Under the pieces are notes generated by a model that saw nothing but the letters and a program-made list of their open reading frames with translations, did not search any database and was not told where the DNA came from. Positions 1 through 10,570 of a stretch of DNA of 64,000 nt are shown here, one piece after another. Each line of letters opens with the position of its first letter. Within the stretch, counting starts at the first letter, position 1. The translations under genes and the position numbers were made by a program. Location: assembly GCA_014529385.2 (NCBI GenBank), contig CM043942.1, positions 34,267,969 to 34,331,968 on the forward strand. The letters run 5' to 3'. Source of the stretch: Adiantum capillus-veneris. Lineage: Eukaryota > Streptophyta > Polypodiopsida > Polypodiales > Pteridaceae.

Positions 1-160
1 CATTACGAGACTCGCAAGGATATTACAATATGTCGATTGATGTGTATCATAGTTATAGTTGAAACCTTTATTATATTTTCTCTTGGAGAGATCTTTTGTA
101 GACTCCTATATGACATTTTCATGACTTTATGATTAAAAGATTGAGTTTTTTCTACAAAGA

Positions 161-366
161 CATTGTTTGATTGGTTAAGTCATGTAAGTGAGTTTTTGTG
201 TAGATTGCATAACCCATGACTGGTTAAGTCATGTGATTGAGATAATCATGACTGGTTAAGTCTTATGATTGAGTTTGACGGATTGTATAAGTCATGATTG
301 GTTAGGTCATGTGATTGGGTTTTAATGAATCGGATAAGTAAGGATTGATTAAGTCATACGATTGAG
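161..366. repeat. Degenerate hairpin-forming tandem repeats
   Basis: A motif close to TGACTGGTTAAGTCATGTGA recurs about five times with irregular spacing. In the best copy (215-233) CATGACT and AGTCATG flank GGTTA, so each copy could fold into a short stem-loop. The copies lie directly upstream of a broken gypsy gag, so they may belong to that element's leader. They are too irregular and too short for CRISPR repeats. Confidence 0.6.
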
Positions 367-417
367 CTTTTAGTGGACTGGATAAGACTAAGTTTCGAAA
401 GTACTCTATTGATTTGA

Positions 418-1176
418 GTTATTACAAACATTGATGTACACTCAAGGGAATCCTCAATCACTTCTACGCTGGAAAACCCTCAGAACGATGCTCTCTATAC
501 GGAGATTCAGGAGAAGAAGTTGTTGCTCAAACAAATGCAACCGCCTTCTTTTAAAGGAGAGGGTGATGATATTGAGAAAGAAGCAAAAGTATGGATTGAA
601 GCTATGGATGATTACTTCTCTGCTGCAAGGACCACACCTACAAATCGAGCGATGTTAGGGATGTTTCGCCTCTTTGGGGAAGCAAAATTATGGTGGAAAC
701 AACATTGTCGTGACATGGGAGTGTTGGAGAACTCTCAGAGTTGGTGGGAGATCAAACAAGCGGTGAAGGAAAGATACTTACCTCCTGCCCATGAAGCGAT
801 AAAGATGAATGAGTTCTTTAGCTTGAAACAATATGGTTTATCTTTGGAAGAGTACTACTCAAAGTTTGTAAGGCTTAGACGTTACGCACCGTCAATGACC
901 ATGGAGCAGCAGGTAGCTCGCTTTTGTCAAGGATTAAGAGAACCCATTTGCTCGCGATTGGAAGCCTTGAAACCTACCACTATACAAGATGCTTTACTAC
1001 GAGCCAAACCTTTAATGAAGGAACAAGGGATTACCAAAAGAATTGAACGGAATCAAAGTTTCAACGATAGACAACCACAAAGGGTTTATGCTGCTAATGC
1101 GACAGATTCTCAACGCTTAAATGTTCGATGCTTTGAATATGGAGAGTTGGGACATTATCGAAGCTCTTGCCCATGA
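418..1176 (+). pseudogene. Ty3/gypsy gag fragment
   Basis: The frame opens after a stop at 415-417 and ends at a stop at 1176. It resembles a plant retrotransposon gag (Retrotrans_gag type). A tryptophan-rich capsid region (WIEAMDDYF, KLWWKQHCRD) is followed by an arm with ERYLPP and LSLEEYYSKF, then a basic linker. The C-terminal zinc knuckle reads CFEYGELGHYRSSC: the second cysteine of CX2CX4HX4C is tyrosine, so zinc binding is probably lost. No in-frame ATG lies near the upstream stop, and no protease or reverse transcriptase follows. It is read as a broken, truncated gag. Family assignment is confident; subfamily is unknown. Confidence 0.8.
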
Positions 1177-1744
1177 CTGAATAACAAAGCAACCGTAGTA
1201 AGTGAAGCAGACTAAGAATATTATCCTTTTAGAGATAATGATGGTCACTACTAATTGGAGTAGAAGTATCCGCACTTTATCTCGAGATGAGGACATCTCG
1301 AATCCCTAAGTTTTGTAATGTACCCAACATTTATTCAAATAATTCATTTCAGTTATTTTGCAAAAAAATTGAGATTCTCAATTGTGTGAGTCATCATGAG
1401 TTTATCAGAGCAATCGGATTGAAAATCGAGTTCAAAATCCATTTATTTATGATCTTTCTTTATGTGGAACAATAGGTTTATATGGGAACCTAATCTATGT
1501 GTGAACAAAAATCTTAGAGATAGTATTTTTAGGAAAGAAAGAGAGGTGAATCAAAATTAGGGTACTTTTCTTCTTTCTCTCTTTCAAAATAGAATGGGAA
1601 CTTGTAAGTATAGAGATTTTAATAATCGCGCATAGGATTCGTGTACCCAAAGAAAGAAAGAAAAAAAACAGCCGCGACGACGCGCGAGCTTTTTTTTCTT
1701 CTCCTATTCTTGAAACCTCTCAGTATTCTTAGCACCCCCTAGGG
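1177..1744. other. Unassigned AT-rich spacer
   Basis: No coding sequence or RNA gene is recognisable. The right part, rich in CTTT and GAAA, runs into the TATA box at 1745 and may be the upstream part of an LTR. Confidence 0.3.
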
Positions 1745-1756
1745 TCTATATAAAGG
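1745..1756 (+). promoter_or_regulatory. TATA-box promoter, LTR-like
   Basis: TCTATATAAAGG is a strong plant TATA box. It is followed by a pyrimidine-rich stretch and, about 200 bp on, an ATG with a short basic ORF. The arrangement fits an LTR promoter followed by a leader, but no LTR ends were found. Confidence 0.45.
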
Positions 1757-1957
1757 ACCCTTCTCCTCTCACTTTGGACACACACATCTACAGAAGCAGA
1801 AGCTCTCTTGCAACGACGCGCCGGAGGAAGCTTCTCTCCCTTAACCTCTCACCTTCAAGCCATTTCCATCTCCAATCTTCGACGTGCCTTCACCCGATTT
1901 GTGAGCACACTCTCTCCCTCTCTAACTACGCACTTTTCTTTTCTCCATTCCAAAGCT

Positions 1958-2188
1958 ATGGCTCCGAAGCGTGTAGCGCGAAGTTCTAAGGATGTCCATG
2001 CCATTGCACCACCAAGGAAGGTGGGAAGAAAGGTGTCTACGCCGAACGTATCTCATGCGGAAGCATCAATCGAAGAAGAAGTCGAAGCCGTCCAACCTCC
2101 AGCACAGGAGTTAGTTGCACGTGCCCCAAATCCGGTAATACAAATTTATAATTCTGCATTGCTATTCATGTTTGACTTGGGAAGCTAA
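1958..2188 (+). CDS. Short basic ORF, possible gag N-terminus
   Basis: The ORF is 76 codons from an ATG 200 bp after a TATA box. The N-terminus is basic (MAPKRVARSSK, PPRKVGRK), followed by an acidic, proline-rich part (EEEVEAVQPPAQE). This is the composition of the disordered N-terminus of several plant gypsy gag proteins, but no conserved domain is present. It ends at a stop, and the DNA beyond is non-coding. It may be a gag start cut off by a mutation. It could also be a chance ORF. Confidence 0.3.
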   Translation: MAPKRVARSSKDVHAIAPPRKVGRKVSTPNVSHAEASIEEEVEAVQPPAQELVARAPNPVIQIYNSALLFMFDLGS

Positions 2189-2880
2189 TCGTAGGGAACC
2201 CCTTAAACTATCCAAGAAACGTGATCTTATCACAAGAAACAAGCATATGTTTTCATAGATTAATGAAGGGACTGTTTGATAAATTGTTACTGTTTGTTGA
2301 ATTGTTAGTGCTTAATAAATTGTTATTGTTTGATAAGTGGGTTCTCATTGATATAAAGAATTGGTTGATCATGTTTGATGAATCATTTAATGAGAAGAAT
2401 TTTTGAAGGAATCGGGTAGCGGAGATTGAGCTGAGGTTATCGGCTCTCTTTTGTTCCTCACGGTTAGCGAGATGCCTTGCAGGTAGCGGGATGCCTCGCG
2501 AGTAGCGAGATGGGAAGGTTCCGCAATTCGCGGTTAGCGAATAAATCCTTTGGAAAGGCTCTGTTGGTTAGACAGACAAAGTCTGCGGGTACCGGCAAAA
2601 TCATGAGAAATTGGAAAAGTTCTTTTTGTTGAATAATAGGGTTGCCTTCATTAGCATTGTTTGAATTGTTTTGGTATTGTCTGAAGGGATGTATAAAAGA
2701 ACCTGTGTTTGGAATTAATTAAGGAACACTGTTTGTATATGTAAAACAGTGTGGAAAAATGTATGCGTGTGGGGTGGAAAGTAGGGACTGGATCAGGTTG
2801 CCAGTCAAGGATGGGTGGACTCAATTAGTCGAGTACTTTTCACTTTATCTCAGTTAGTTAGATATTTATCCCATGTCATA
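2189..2880. other. Non-coding stretch with GTAGCGAGATG motifs
   Basis: No gene is seen. At about 2460-2545 a GC-rich motif near GTAGCGAGATG/GGTTAGCGA recurs four or five times. At 2727-2753 ACACTGTTT and AAACAGTGT form a perfect 9-bp inverted repeat. It may be the leader or LTR of the fragment to its left. Confidence 0.3.
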
Positions 2881-2885
2881 TTTTG

Positions 2886-3185
2886 GATTTAAGGATGGCG
2901 GCCATGCCTCTTAAACGCGGAGAAAAAGGCATTGTTTTTGGATCCTTAATATGTGAAAGGGATTTCTCCTCTTATAATGTAAGATCTAAAATCCATAAAA
3001 CCTTTAACCTCATTGACCTGGCTTGGAGCGTAGGGTCTTGCAACTACGAACACAATAGGTGGAAGTCTTCTTCTCTTTCGTTGCTCGTATCCTTGCTTCG
3101 CATTATCGGAGTAGGGTGTCGTCAACGGATTCAGAGGATAAAGAAGTCTATCTTTCAAGTCGCCCCAATCTTTTAGGATGGGGAC
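2886..3185. other. Segment of unknown origin joined to a gypsy integrase
   Basis: About 300 bp that is largely open on both strands (minus ORF 2946-3209 and plus ORF 2883-3176). It does not continue the integrase that ends at its right edge. Basic motifs such as NAKQGYEQRKRRRLPP on the minus strand match no retroelement domain I know. It could be captured host or organelle DNA, or another repeat. Confidence 0.3.
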
Positions 3186-3600
3186 CTTACACTCAAGAGA
3201 CCCTTCCAAAACTTAATGGTCATTCTAGGATCTCTACCCAACACTATGGACATTGGTGAGCCATGGTACTTGAAAATTTGTGATATGAAGAGGGTTGCCA
3301 TTTGATGGGCTTTGATAGTCTTCATGAGAGGTAATGAGCTTGTTTGTTGAACCTGTCTATGTTCCTATATTCCCATGTATAGACTTAGGCAATCCAAAGA
3401 TAAAATCCATGGATATGCTCTCCCATGGTGAATTAGAAATTGGAAAAGTTTGAAGCAATCCAAGTTGCTTCCCTCTATCAAACTTCGTCTTTTGACATAC
3501 CACACGTTTAGAAACATACTCTTGAGTGTTTGCTTTCATGGCAGGCCAAGAAAAATATGTTTCTATCCCTTTTAGGGTAGACTAAATCCCTCTATGCCCC
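3180..3600 (-). pseudogene. Gypsy integrase fragment (zinc finger and core start)
   Basis: The minus frame carries the end of the integrase HHCC zinc finger (CQKTKFDRGKQLGLLQ) and the start of the catalytic core (SPWESISMDFIFGLP, containing the first catalytic Asp). After a frame break come DRFNKQAHYL and a degenerate GRDPRMT motif. Just beyond it the sequence switches to unrelated DNA. The second catalytic Asp region is damaged, and the DDE glutamate is missing. Confidence 0.8.
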
Positions 3601-3779
3601 ACATAAGAGGAGCATGAGATTCATACATTAATTTCTCACGTAATGAGTTAGTAACGCATGGTCTATTGCCTTAGAGAAGATAACCATCTTGCAAGGTAAA
3701 TGGTTCCTCTTTCTTCCCTAGTGCAAGGGCTGAAATCACATCTCTAAAATTGGGATAGAAAGAGTGCTAATCTATCATA

Positions 3780-4260
3780 AAAGATAGATCATTGTAAGTT
3801 GCAAAAGGAAATTTTCCCACCTCATTCGTTTGTTGGAGAGCTTGGTCTGCATCATGAAGTACTTAAAGCTTTGGTGATCCGTCCGTAGAATTAAAGGAGT
3901 CCCCAATAAATAGTGCTTCCACGGGTCTAAGGCATGTAGAACCGCAAGGAGTTCCTTTTCATATATGCCTAGAGCTTGCTCAACTAGGTCGAGCCTTCAA
4001 ATTTTGTAGGCTATGGCATGCCCTTCTTGTAGTAAAACATCTCCAAGGCAATCACCACAAGCGTTGCATTGGACCTCAAATGATTTTGAGAGATCCGGCA
4101 ATGTAAGCACAGGTTGACAGAAAAGATTTTCAAAAGCATTTTTCTCCTTGGTAGACCATATATACCTAATGTTTTTCTTTGTTAGGTCATGTAATGGTCC
4201 CGCAATTTGTGAGAACTTTCCTATGAAGTGGCTATAGTATGCGCACATACCTAGAAAGAT
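3780..4260 (-). pseudogene. Gypsy RNase H fragment
   Basis: It begins with the RT thumb/connection motif YYSHFIGKFSQIAGPLHDL, then RNase H text FEVQCNACGDCLGDVLLQ. The usual D-A-S-G catalytic aspartate is replaced by N (NACG), so RNase H would be inactive. Further on the minus strand, ELLAVLHALDPWKHYL and RTDHQSFKYFM are readable after a stop. Confidence 0.8.
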
Positions 4261-4459
4261 TCTTAGTTCATGTAGATACTTTGGATTAGGCCATCCTTTT
4301 ATTACCTAGATAGCTTTGATGGATCCATTTGGATGCCATCTTGAAAGATAATGTGACCTAAATATCGAATCTATTGTAAGAAAAACGCACTTTTCTTTTG
4401 ATTAATATAAAGTTTGTTCTCTTGTAAAACTTGAAATATTACTTGGAGGTGTTTCTTGT

Positions 4460-5183
4460 GTTCGTCTAGTGAATTAGAGTAGATGATTATATCATCAAAG
4501 AAACTCGAGTAAAGGTTCGATGAGGCATGAATAGCTTCTCCATCAAACCGTTAAATCTGGCTGGTGCATTGGTCAAGCCAAAAGGCAAGACAAGGTATTC
4601 GTAAAGACCAAACATAGTGCAAAATGCAGTCTTTACAATATCTTGATCAACTATCCTTATTTGATGGTAGCCACTTTTTAGGTCAATCCTACTAAAGTAT
4701 GTTGACCCTTGTAGCTTATCAAATAGGTCCTCTACCCATGGAACGGGAAACCTATTGTTGATAGTGATCCTATTTAGTGCTCTATAGTCGACACACATAC
4801 GATATGTTGCCATCTTTCTTTTACATTAATAACACGAGTGAACAAAATGGCGATGACCTAGGCCTAACCATGCCCTTCTCAAATAACTCATGCACTTGCC
4901 TTATAATCTCCTCTTGTTGAGCTTGGGAAACTCTATAAGGAGTTTTATTAGGCGGTGAACTTCCTGGATTGTTTATATTTTCTTTTTCTAAATTATTAGG
5001 TTCATTTTGAGGATCTTTAACAAAAATCATGTACACAAAAATAGATCTCTTTATTGACGTATTGAAAGCTTGCATATGTACAATGGGTATGGTGTTACCC
5101 AGATGCTTAGCATCTGTGTACATATCTTTTTCCCTGAACCTAAAGTAGATTTTCCTTTCAAGGAATTTAACATTGGCAGCCAT
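4460..5183 (-). pseudogene. Gypsy reverse transcriptase fragment
   Basis: RT motifs are readable in order on the minus strand: VRPRSSPFCSLVLLM, VDYRALNRITINNRFPVP, FSRIDLKSGYHQIRI (first catalytic Asp) and LPFGLTNAPARF. The catalytic FFDD followed by IIIYS is encoded at about 4470-4500 but is displaced to another frame by an indel. Stops separate the fingers from the N-terminal part (4821-5183). Confidence 0.85.
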
Positions 5184-5440
5184 GCAATGAAATCATCGTG
5201 CCCTTAGGATGACATCCTTGTGCTTGAGAGGAGAAATAAAGAAGTCCTCCTTGTCCACATGGCTTTGGACATGGAGCCTCAATTTCCCAATTAACGGAGC
5301 GCAGAGGCTTCTTCCCCCTTGAAAGCACCATTGGCCGGTAGGACATCTCCCATCTCATAGGCTTGGATGCCTAACTTGGTGGCCAACTCTGTGGATATGA
5401 AACTGTGAGTAGAACCAGGGCCAAAGAGAATAAAAGCATC
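5167..5440 (-). pseudogene. Gypsy aspartic protease remnant
   Basis: The minus strand reads FGPGSTHSFISTELATKLG, where retropepsins have D-S-G; the catalytic Asp is gone. MAANVKFLERKIYFRF at the end leads into RT. A frame change occurs near 5183. Confidence 0.6.
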
Positions 5441-5586
5441 ATGTTCTCTTTGTGGTTAGCTTCCTCTTCTTGGATTTCAACCAGGGTAGCTCTAGGAGGC
5501 TCATTTCATGTATTCTTGTGGGGACAAGCACGATATGCATGCCCTTGCACCCGCACTTAAAATAGCGGTTATCTTTACGATAACAC

Positions 5587-7079
5587 TCAAGCTCGAGGAG
5601 AGAGTTTATTTTTCCCTTTATAAACTACCTTCTCCTTAGCTTTGTTGTTGTTGGTGTTGCCTTTAGGAGACTTTTGGACATTGTCCTTCCCCTTGGGCAC
5701 GTTATTACAATCCTTGTTCTCCATGGGATTAAGATTTCTCTTAGCCCCTTGTTGGAAATTGATTTGTGAAGCCACCATGGTATGGTGTATGACCGTAGAT
5801 ATGGTGCGTGGCCTATCGAAGTTGACATACTCCGCCATATCTTCAGTTAAACCCGCACAAAATTGTTGTTTTTTCTCTCCAAAATCCACCTTTTTGAAGA
5901 TAGTGTCTTTGATATGTAAGTCCCAAAACTTGTCTACATATTTGTGAATAGATTTGTAGGGAGAGAGCTTCAAGCTTGTCTACATATTTGTGAATATATT
6001 TGTAGGGAGAGAGCTTCAAGCTTCGCCATCCAGTGAGTACTTTGTCTTTGGCATCGGTAGCCAAAAACTGCTTCATGATGGAAGCTCTTAAAGCTTTCCA
6101 TGTTTGTGGAGCTTCACCGTTTGCTCGTAGGCTAAACCATCATTGCCTGGCGGACTTTTGACAAATGCATAGCTACATGGCATAGCTTAGAGGACTCCAT
6201 GAAGCCCTCATCTCCAAACCCCGCATCGAATTGTTGAATGAATGCCAAGACTTTGTCTGTAGCACCAAAGGTGCCATCGTAGGTAAGGAAAGAGATGTTC
6301 TTTCCTCCCTCTTTGAGCTTTTTTATCTTGGAAGACCTCTCCCATGCGGCATAGGATTTCCTATGGCCTTTTCTTTTTGGTGGTTGGACAGTTGCACCTT
6401 CACTTTCTTCAAAAGAGGAAGAATTTGAGGAGGATGGAGAAGAGGGTGACCTCTTTCTCAGCTTTTCCTTCCCTTGTTCCTCCTTGTCCGCACCATCACT
6501 TTCTTCATAAGAAGAAGAGGATGAAGAATATGGAGAAGAGGATGACCTCTTTCTTGCATTTTTCTTCTCTTGTTTTATTTCGTCCCTCTTTGAATTATGG
6601 TGTGGAAAAGTGTGCGATGGTCTTCTCCGTTTAGGGTGTGTTAGAGAGTGTTTTGCCTGCCTTCTTCGTGGAGCCATCTCCGCCAAGGTGGTAGGAGACT
6701 CACTTATTTCTTGTTCCTTCAGTGGGGGCTCTACCATTGAAACTTGATTTCTCCTTTGGGAAGGAGATGCGTCGTCAAGTAGTAGATTTTTGAGCCCTTC
6801 GTACGGATCCTCTTTATCTTCCCTTATCAGAGAGAGGCCTCTTTTGTAAGTCTCACAAGGAGGCTTTCTAGGTAATCTCTCTTCTTGGTGGGGAGTTTGG
6901 AGAATCCCATGAGGATGTTGCTGCTGTTGCACCTCACTTTGGAGGGATGGATTGCCCATGTCTTGTTGAAGCCTAGTAACAAGGTAGTTAACAAGCATAG
7001 GGGCATCATTAGTAGCCTCTTCATTAGCAAAATCAAAGCTATTAACATTAATTTCACTCTCTTTACTATTTTCATCCAT
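5587..7079 (-). pseudogene. Gypsy gag in several frames
   Basis: The likely start is the ATG at 7079 (MDENSKESEINVN). An acidic, Gln-rich part follows, then a Ser/Arg-rich part with two imperfect repeats of RKRS-SP-S-EES-GA (about 6400-6560). The capsid comes next: FLTYDGTFGATDKVLAFIQQ, GFGDEGFMESSKLCHVAMHL, then after a frameshift MKQFLATDAKDKVLTGWRSLK and FCAGLTEDMAEYVNF, ending in a Lys/Asn-rich tail. A 46-bp tandem duplication (5929-5974 and 5975-6020) lies in the capsid and causes one frameshift. Confidence 0.8.
5929..6020. repeat. 46-bp tandem duplication in gag
   Basis: Two copies beginning CTTGTCTACATATTTGTGAA differ at one base. Since 46 is not a multiple of three, the event shifts the gag frame. 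Confidence 0.9.
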
Positions 7080-7466
7080 TCTAACAACTTTAAGGTGTGA
7101 ATTTTTTAACGTACTTTGGCACTTCAATCCCTAGTTGCTACTCCTCTTAGCCCCTTTAGAAAAGCACTCAAGCTCCTGTACTCATGGCTCCAATATCATT
7201 AATTGCAAGGAATAGAAGAGAGGGTCTTAAAACACCAAAACAATACCGGCTCTTGTCACATTTCTAATAGCTCAATAGTGGTTAAGCCGTAGGGAAGCCT
7301 CGTAGGACTCCACTATTAGTACGGTGATGCCCTGTTATCTGCACAACGCAGGTGCACTACAAGGCTGAAAAATCCCTATTCTACTTACTCAATTTCAATT
7401 AATAATACCAACCATTTATAGTTATCTTGAGGACCTCTCTTATTGAGCAAGAAAAGAGAAACCTTG

Positions 7467-7479
7467 TGCTCTGATACCA
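7467..7479 (-). promoter_or_regulatory. Primer-binding site (tRNA-iMet)
   Basis: The minus strand reads TGGTATCAGAGCA, the complement of the plant initiator tRNA-Met 3' end. It lies one base inside the LTR edge at 7481 and fixes the element's orientation. Confidence 0.9.
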
Positions 7480-7480
7480 A

Positions 7481-8699
7481 TGTAACATTTAATGCTTGTG
7501 TGTATCGGAAAAGAACATAGACATAGTGAGCATTTCATTAAGAATAGATTCCTAATGAGCATAGCAAGAGTGCTTGGATGGAGAGAGCAGCAAAATTGTA
7601 ACACCTAGTAAGATAGGAATAAACAATGCTTCAAAAAAATAGAGAAATTAAGCTATTGACATTAGTTGAGAACCGGATTTTCATGGAGCTAGTCCCCCCT
7701 CCAAAAGGCTTTGTATTATAGGTTTCCCCCATCAAGGGAGATATTTTACATTACAATACTTTGTGTTCTTTCAATAACTTGGTGGTGTAATGAAGATGGG
7801 AGCTTCAAGCACCAAGCTCACACTTGAAACACAACATCAATTCCCTCACGGTCTCAGACCCAAGACCTCACACACCTTTGAAGATGGTGAGAGCTAGCGG
7901 GGTATGAAAGTAGATCGAGAGGACGAAGAGTATTCTTACGAGAAAGATGTATGTCTCCTCACATAATCACTCTTAATAGCTTAGCATAGCTTAGTAGTTA
8001 GCATGCTAGAGGAGATGAGCATGCATTGAAGCTTGACTCTTGGTTGGCTTTGCATCACAAAGCCAAGAGTTGTTGGTGTAGGCCTCCCTTCTTAAAAACT
8101 TGGAAGAGATGATAAGCTTTCCATTAAAGCTTGGAGAAGGAGATAGTCTTACTTCAAAAATGAGCTTGTGTGAGTGTGTAAGTGATAATTCCTTGCAAAA
8201 TTTAGTCCCCCTCTCTCTGTTGGTCGACCCCTCTTGATTTTTATTCATACTGGCATCCTATTGGCCCCTGCAAAGCTTAGCTAACGACAATTAAGCTTAG
8301 CCAATGATAGCCTTGTGACATGTGTCCCCCTTTCCACTTTTGTGAGAGCTTTAGGTATTTAAATAAAGCAATTAAACTCTAATTGGACCTCTTAGTCTTC
8401 AGGCCAATAGGAATCCAGCAAGCCATTGGCATGCTGAATGCTCATTGGATCCCTTGGGAGACTATCCAATAGTCTTCTAGAGAGCTTGATTTCTATTGGT
8501 TCTTTTATCAAGTGTTTTTAAATGAATTAAACTAAATTTACTCTAGCCTAATTCTCATTGGTCCACCTCTATGGCCATCCAATAGTATTTGAATGCACCT
8601 TGGGGGCAACTAGGCTAAGGAGCTGACATGTGTCCACTATGCCCTTTTTGTAAAGGGGGCTTGCAAGAGTGCATGTGTGTTAATCTCTCATCCCCTACA
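7481..8699 (-). mobile_element. 5' LTR of the gypsy element
   Basis: As read on the plus strand it runs from TGTAACATTT to CCCCTACA, with short TGTA/TACA inverted ends. The inner edge is fixed by the PBS. The outer edge is inferred from the terminal motif, because the partner LTR is missing. Confidence 0.65.
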
Positions 8700-9212
8700 T
8701 AGAAGGCTCGCCCCCTATGTATGGGAATATTTTAGAAATTTTTTGCATAGCTAACTTTACTTCAATGGCAAGAAAGCACCTGCATTTTAATGCCTTGTCT
8801 ATAGTGGACCTAGAGGCATGAAGTCTAACCCTAGTATTAATGAATCCTCTGTTGGTATGTTTTTACTTAAGATTTGGTTTGGATTCCCTATATTTTTGAA
8901 AATGTGCACATCATTTGTCAATGAATTACATATTTTCTCACTCAGTATGGTTTGTGTCATGAACCTTTTGGTGTTTTTTTGTGATCTTGGTCTTGTGTGC
9001 TAACTACATTTTGAAATTGGCAAAGGATAAGAGTAGTCACTTACCGCTACATTCTATTGACTTTCACATATGGAATTAGAGAGTAGGTATAAATAATTGA
9101 CGATAGAGACAATAATTGACCACTTAAAACACTTTTTATATTTGGATAATAACTTAAATCATTGCCTTTCCACCACATATTTGAGAATAACTCTCCATTC
9201 CATCTCGGTTGG
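8700..9212. other. Unassigned stretch
   Basis: It lies between the gypsy LTR and the receptor-kinase pseudogene. Short ORFs here have no recognisable motif. Confidence 0.3.
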
Positions 9213-9970
9213 GTAGCGCCACTTCCCTTTCATAGAGCTTACTGCTTTAGACCACCTGCATGAGTTGCACTTTGCTAGCGATGCCTTCTTTGGTACTATT
9301 AAGCATTAGGTCATTGCTTTTGCATGTAGCACCCCGCTTTCTACAATTGACCTCTCCTCGAATGACCTTTTGGGTAGATTCCCCCAAATTTAGTTCCTTT
9401 GTTTATTGCAGGACCCTTACCCACCTTAACCTTTATCCAATTCCAGAGATGGACCACTCTTTCTCGATACCACCGGCTCCCTTATTGTGCATTTCACACA
9501 ACAAATTCTCCGGCTAAAGGAACTAATGAATGATAATTCCTTGGGAAAGCTACTGATCACTTATATTTCTTCAAGTAGCATATCCCACAAATCCTATTTA
9601 GCAAGAAGAAAAGCCACTCAGTATCAATGTTGCCTTATGCGGAGGTACAAGGCTCTACAATATATTCTACAAAGAGCTCAAGGAGGCCGCCAAGGGCTTC
9701 TACAAAGGGGCTTGAATAGGAAAAAAAGGAATTGACATAGTCAACAAATCCACCTTGGACAATCAAGATGTAGTCGCAGTTAAGAAACTTGCCTATATGA
9801 CTGATGAGAAGGGTAAGCCAAGGGATTTCCAAGAAGAGATAAAAACAATAGGGTAAATCAAGCACCCTAACCTTGTCTCTTTGTGGGGTTCTTCTTAGAT
9901 AGACAATGAGAGTTTTCTCATCTATGAGTACATGGAAAATGGTGGCTTATATGAGTAGCTCCACAACACC
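9213..9970 (+). pseudogene. LRR receptor-like kinase pseudogene
   Basis: Leucine-rich repeat text is readable in shifting frames: ELTALDHLHELHFASDAFFG (about 9240-9300) and STIDLSSNDLLGRFPQI (about 9339-9390). At about 9735-9970 comes the N-lobe of a protein kinase: a degraded glycine loop, VVAVKKLAY with the ATP-binding lysine, FQEEIKTIG (alpha-C Glu), IKHPNLVSLWG and ESFLIYEYMENGGL (hinge). Two in-frame stops lie in the kinase (after TIG and after GSS). The transmembrane segment and C-lobe are not found. In intact plant LRR kinases these domains sense extracellular peptides or steroids at the plasma membrane. Near 9950-9970 it abuts a copia gag on the opposite strand. Confidence 0.75.
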
Positions 9971-10415
9971 ATCAAACTTAAGAGTATTTGTGACAAAGAT
10001 AGAGTTACTTACAACCATCACAATGATGTCCCAACTATCCAGCAATGATGATAGTATAAGGAGATCTTGCACTTTGTCTTCAAAGTTGATCTTCACCAAA
10101 CAAAGTTGACTTATTTTGGTGTTGAAGTCGTTTAGGTGTTCTGCAAAACCGACCACTCTTTTCCATTTTTAAATTGAACAAGCTCTTCATAAGAAATGCC
10201 TTATTGGATGCTGATGGTTTCTCATAGAGGTGGCCATCAAGTTCATCAAGTCCTCCATGGTTTTTATCTCTAGAATGTTGAAGGCCATCGATAATGCCAA
10301 TCATAAATGGATTGTTCCTAGTGCCTTTCAGTCAAGCACAATCCATGCCTCATCTGTCATTGTCGTGGGCTTCTTTGCAAGATCGCCTAGTGGAAAACAA
10401 AGATCATTTTGGTAG
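9947..10415 (-). pseudogene. Copia gag fragment (UBN2 type)
   Basis: Minus-strand text NKAFLMKSLFNLKMEKSG, then after a frame change HLNDFNTKISQLCLVKINFE, LLILSSLLDSWDIIV and TNTLKFDGVVELLI, matches the UBN2 gag of plant copia elements. It is broken by at least one frameshift and ends at the junction with the kinase pseudogene. Confidence 0.8.
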
Positions 10416-10552
10416 AGGTAGTCTTTAATGTACATCTTATGGTGTTGTTAGATTTTGCCGTTGAACTTCTTGATCCTAAGCTTGCCTTCCTCCACCATTA
10501 CTCCCACACGATTCAAGGAATCCTTTCCATAAGTATTTTAGCTATGAACAAA

Positions 10553-10568
10553 CCTTGCTCTAATACTT
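10553..10568 (-). promoter_or_regulatory. Degenerate tRNA-iMet primer-binding site
   Basis: The minus strand reads AAGTATTAGAGCAAGG against the canonical TGGTATCAGAGCA. It sits directly inside the LTR edge at 10,571. Confidence 0.65.
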
Positions 10569-10570
10569 GT

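Larger units (their letters stand above)
3180..8699 (-). mobile_element. Ty3/gypsy LTR retrotransposon, 3'-truncated
   Basis: On the minus strand the order is 5' LTR (8699-7481), tRNA-iMet PBS (7479-7467), leader, gag, protease, RT, RNase H and integrase. The reading is lost inside the integrase core near 3180. The 3' part of integrase, the polypurine tract and the 3' LTR are absent. Every domain carries stops or frameshifts, so the element is dead. Order PR-RT-RH-INT identifies Ty3/gypsy. Confidence 0.85.

Noticed and set aside
161-366. CRISPR-like array
   Set aside because: Repeat length and spacing are irregular, no cas genes are present, and the context is a plant retroelement.
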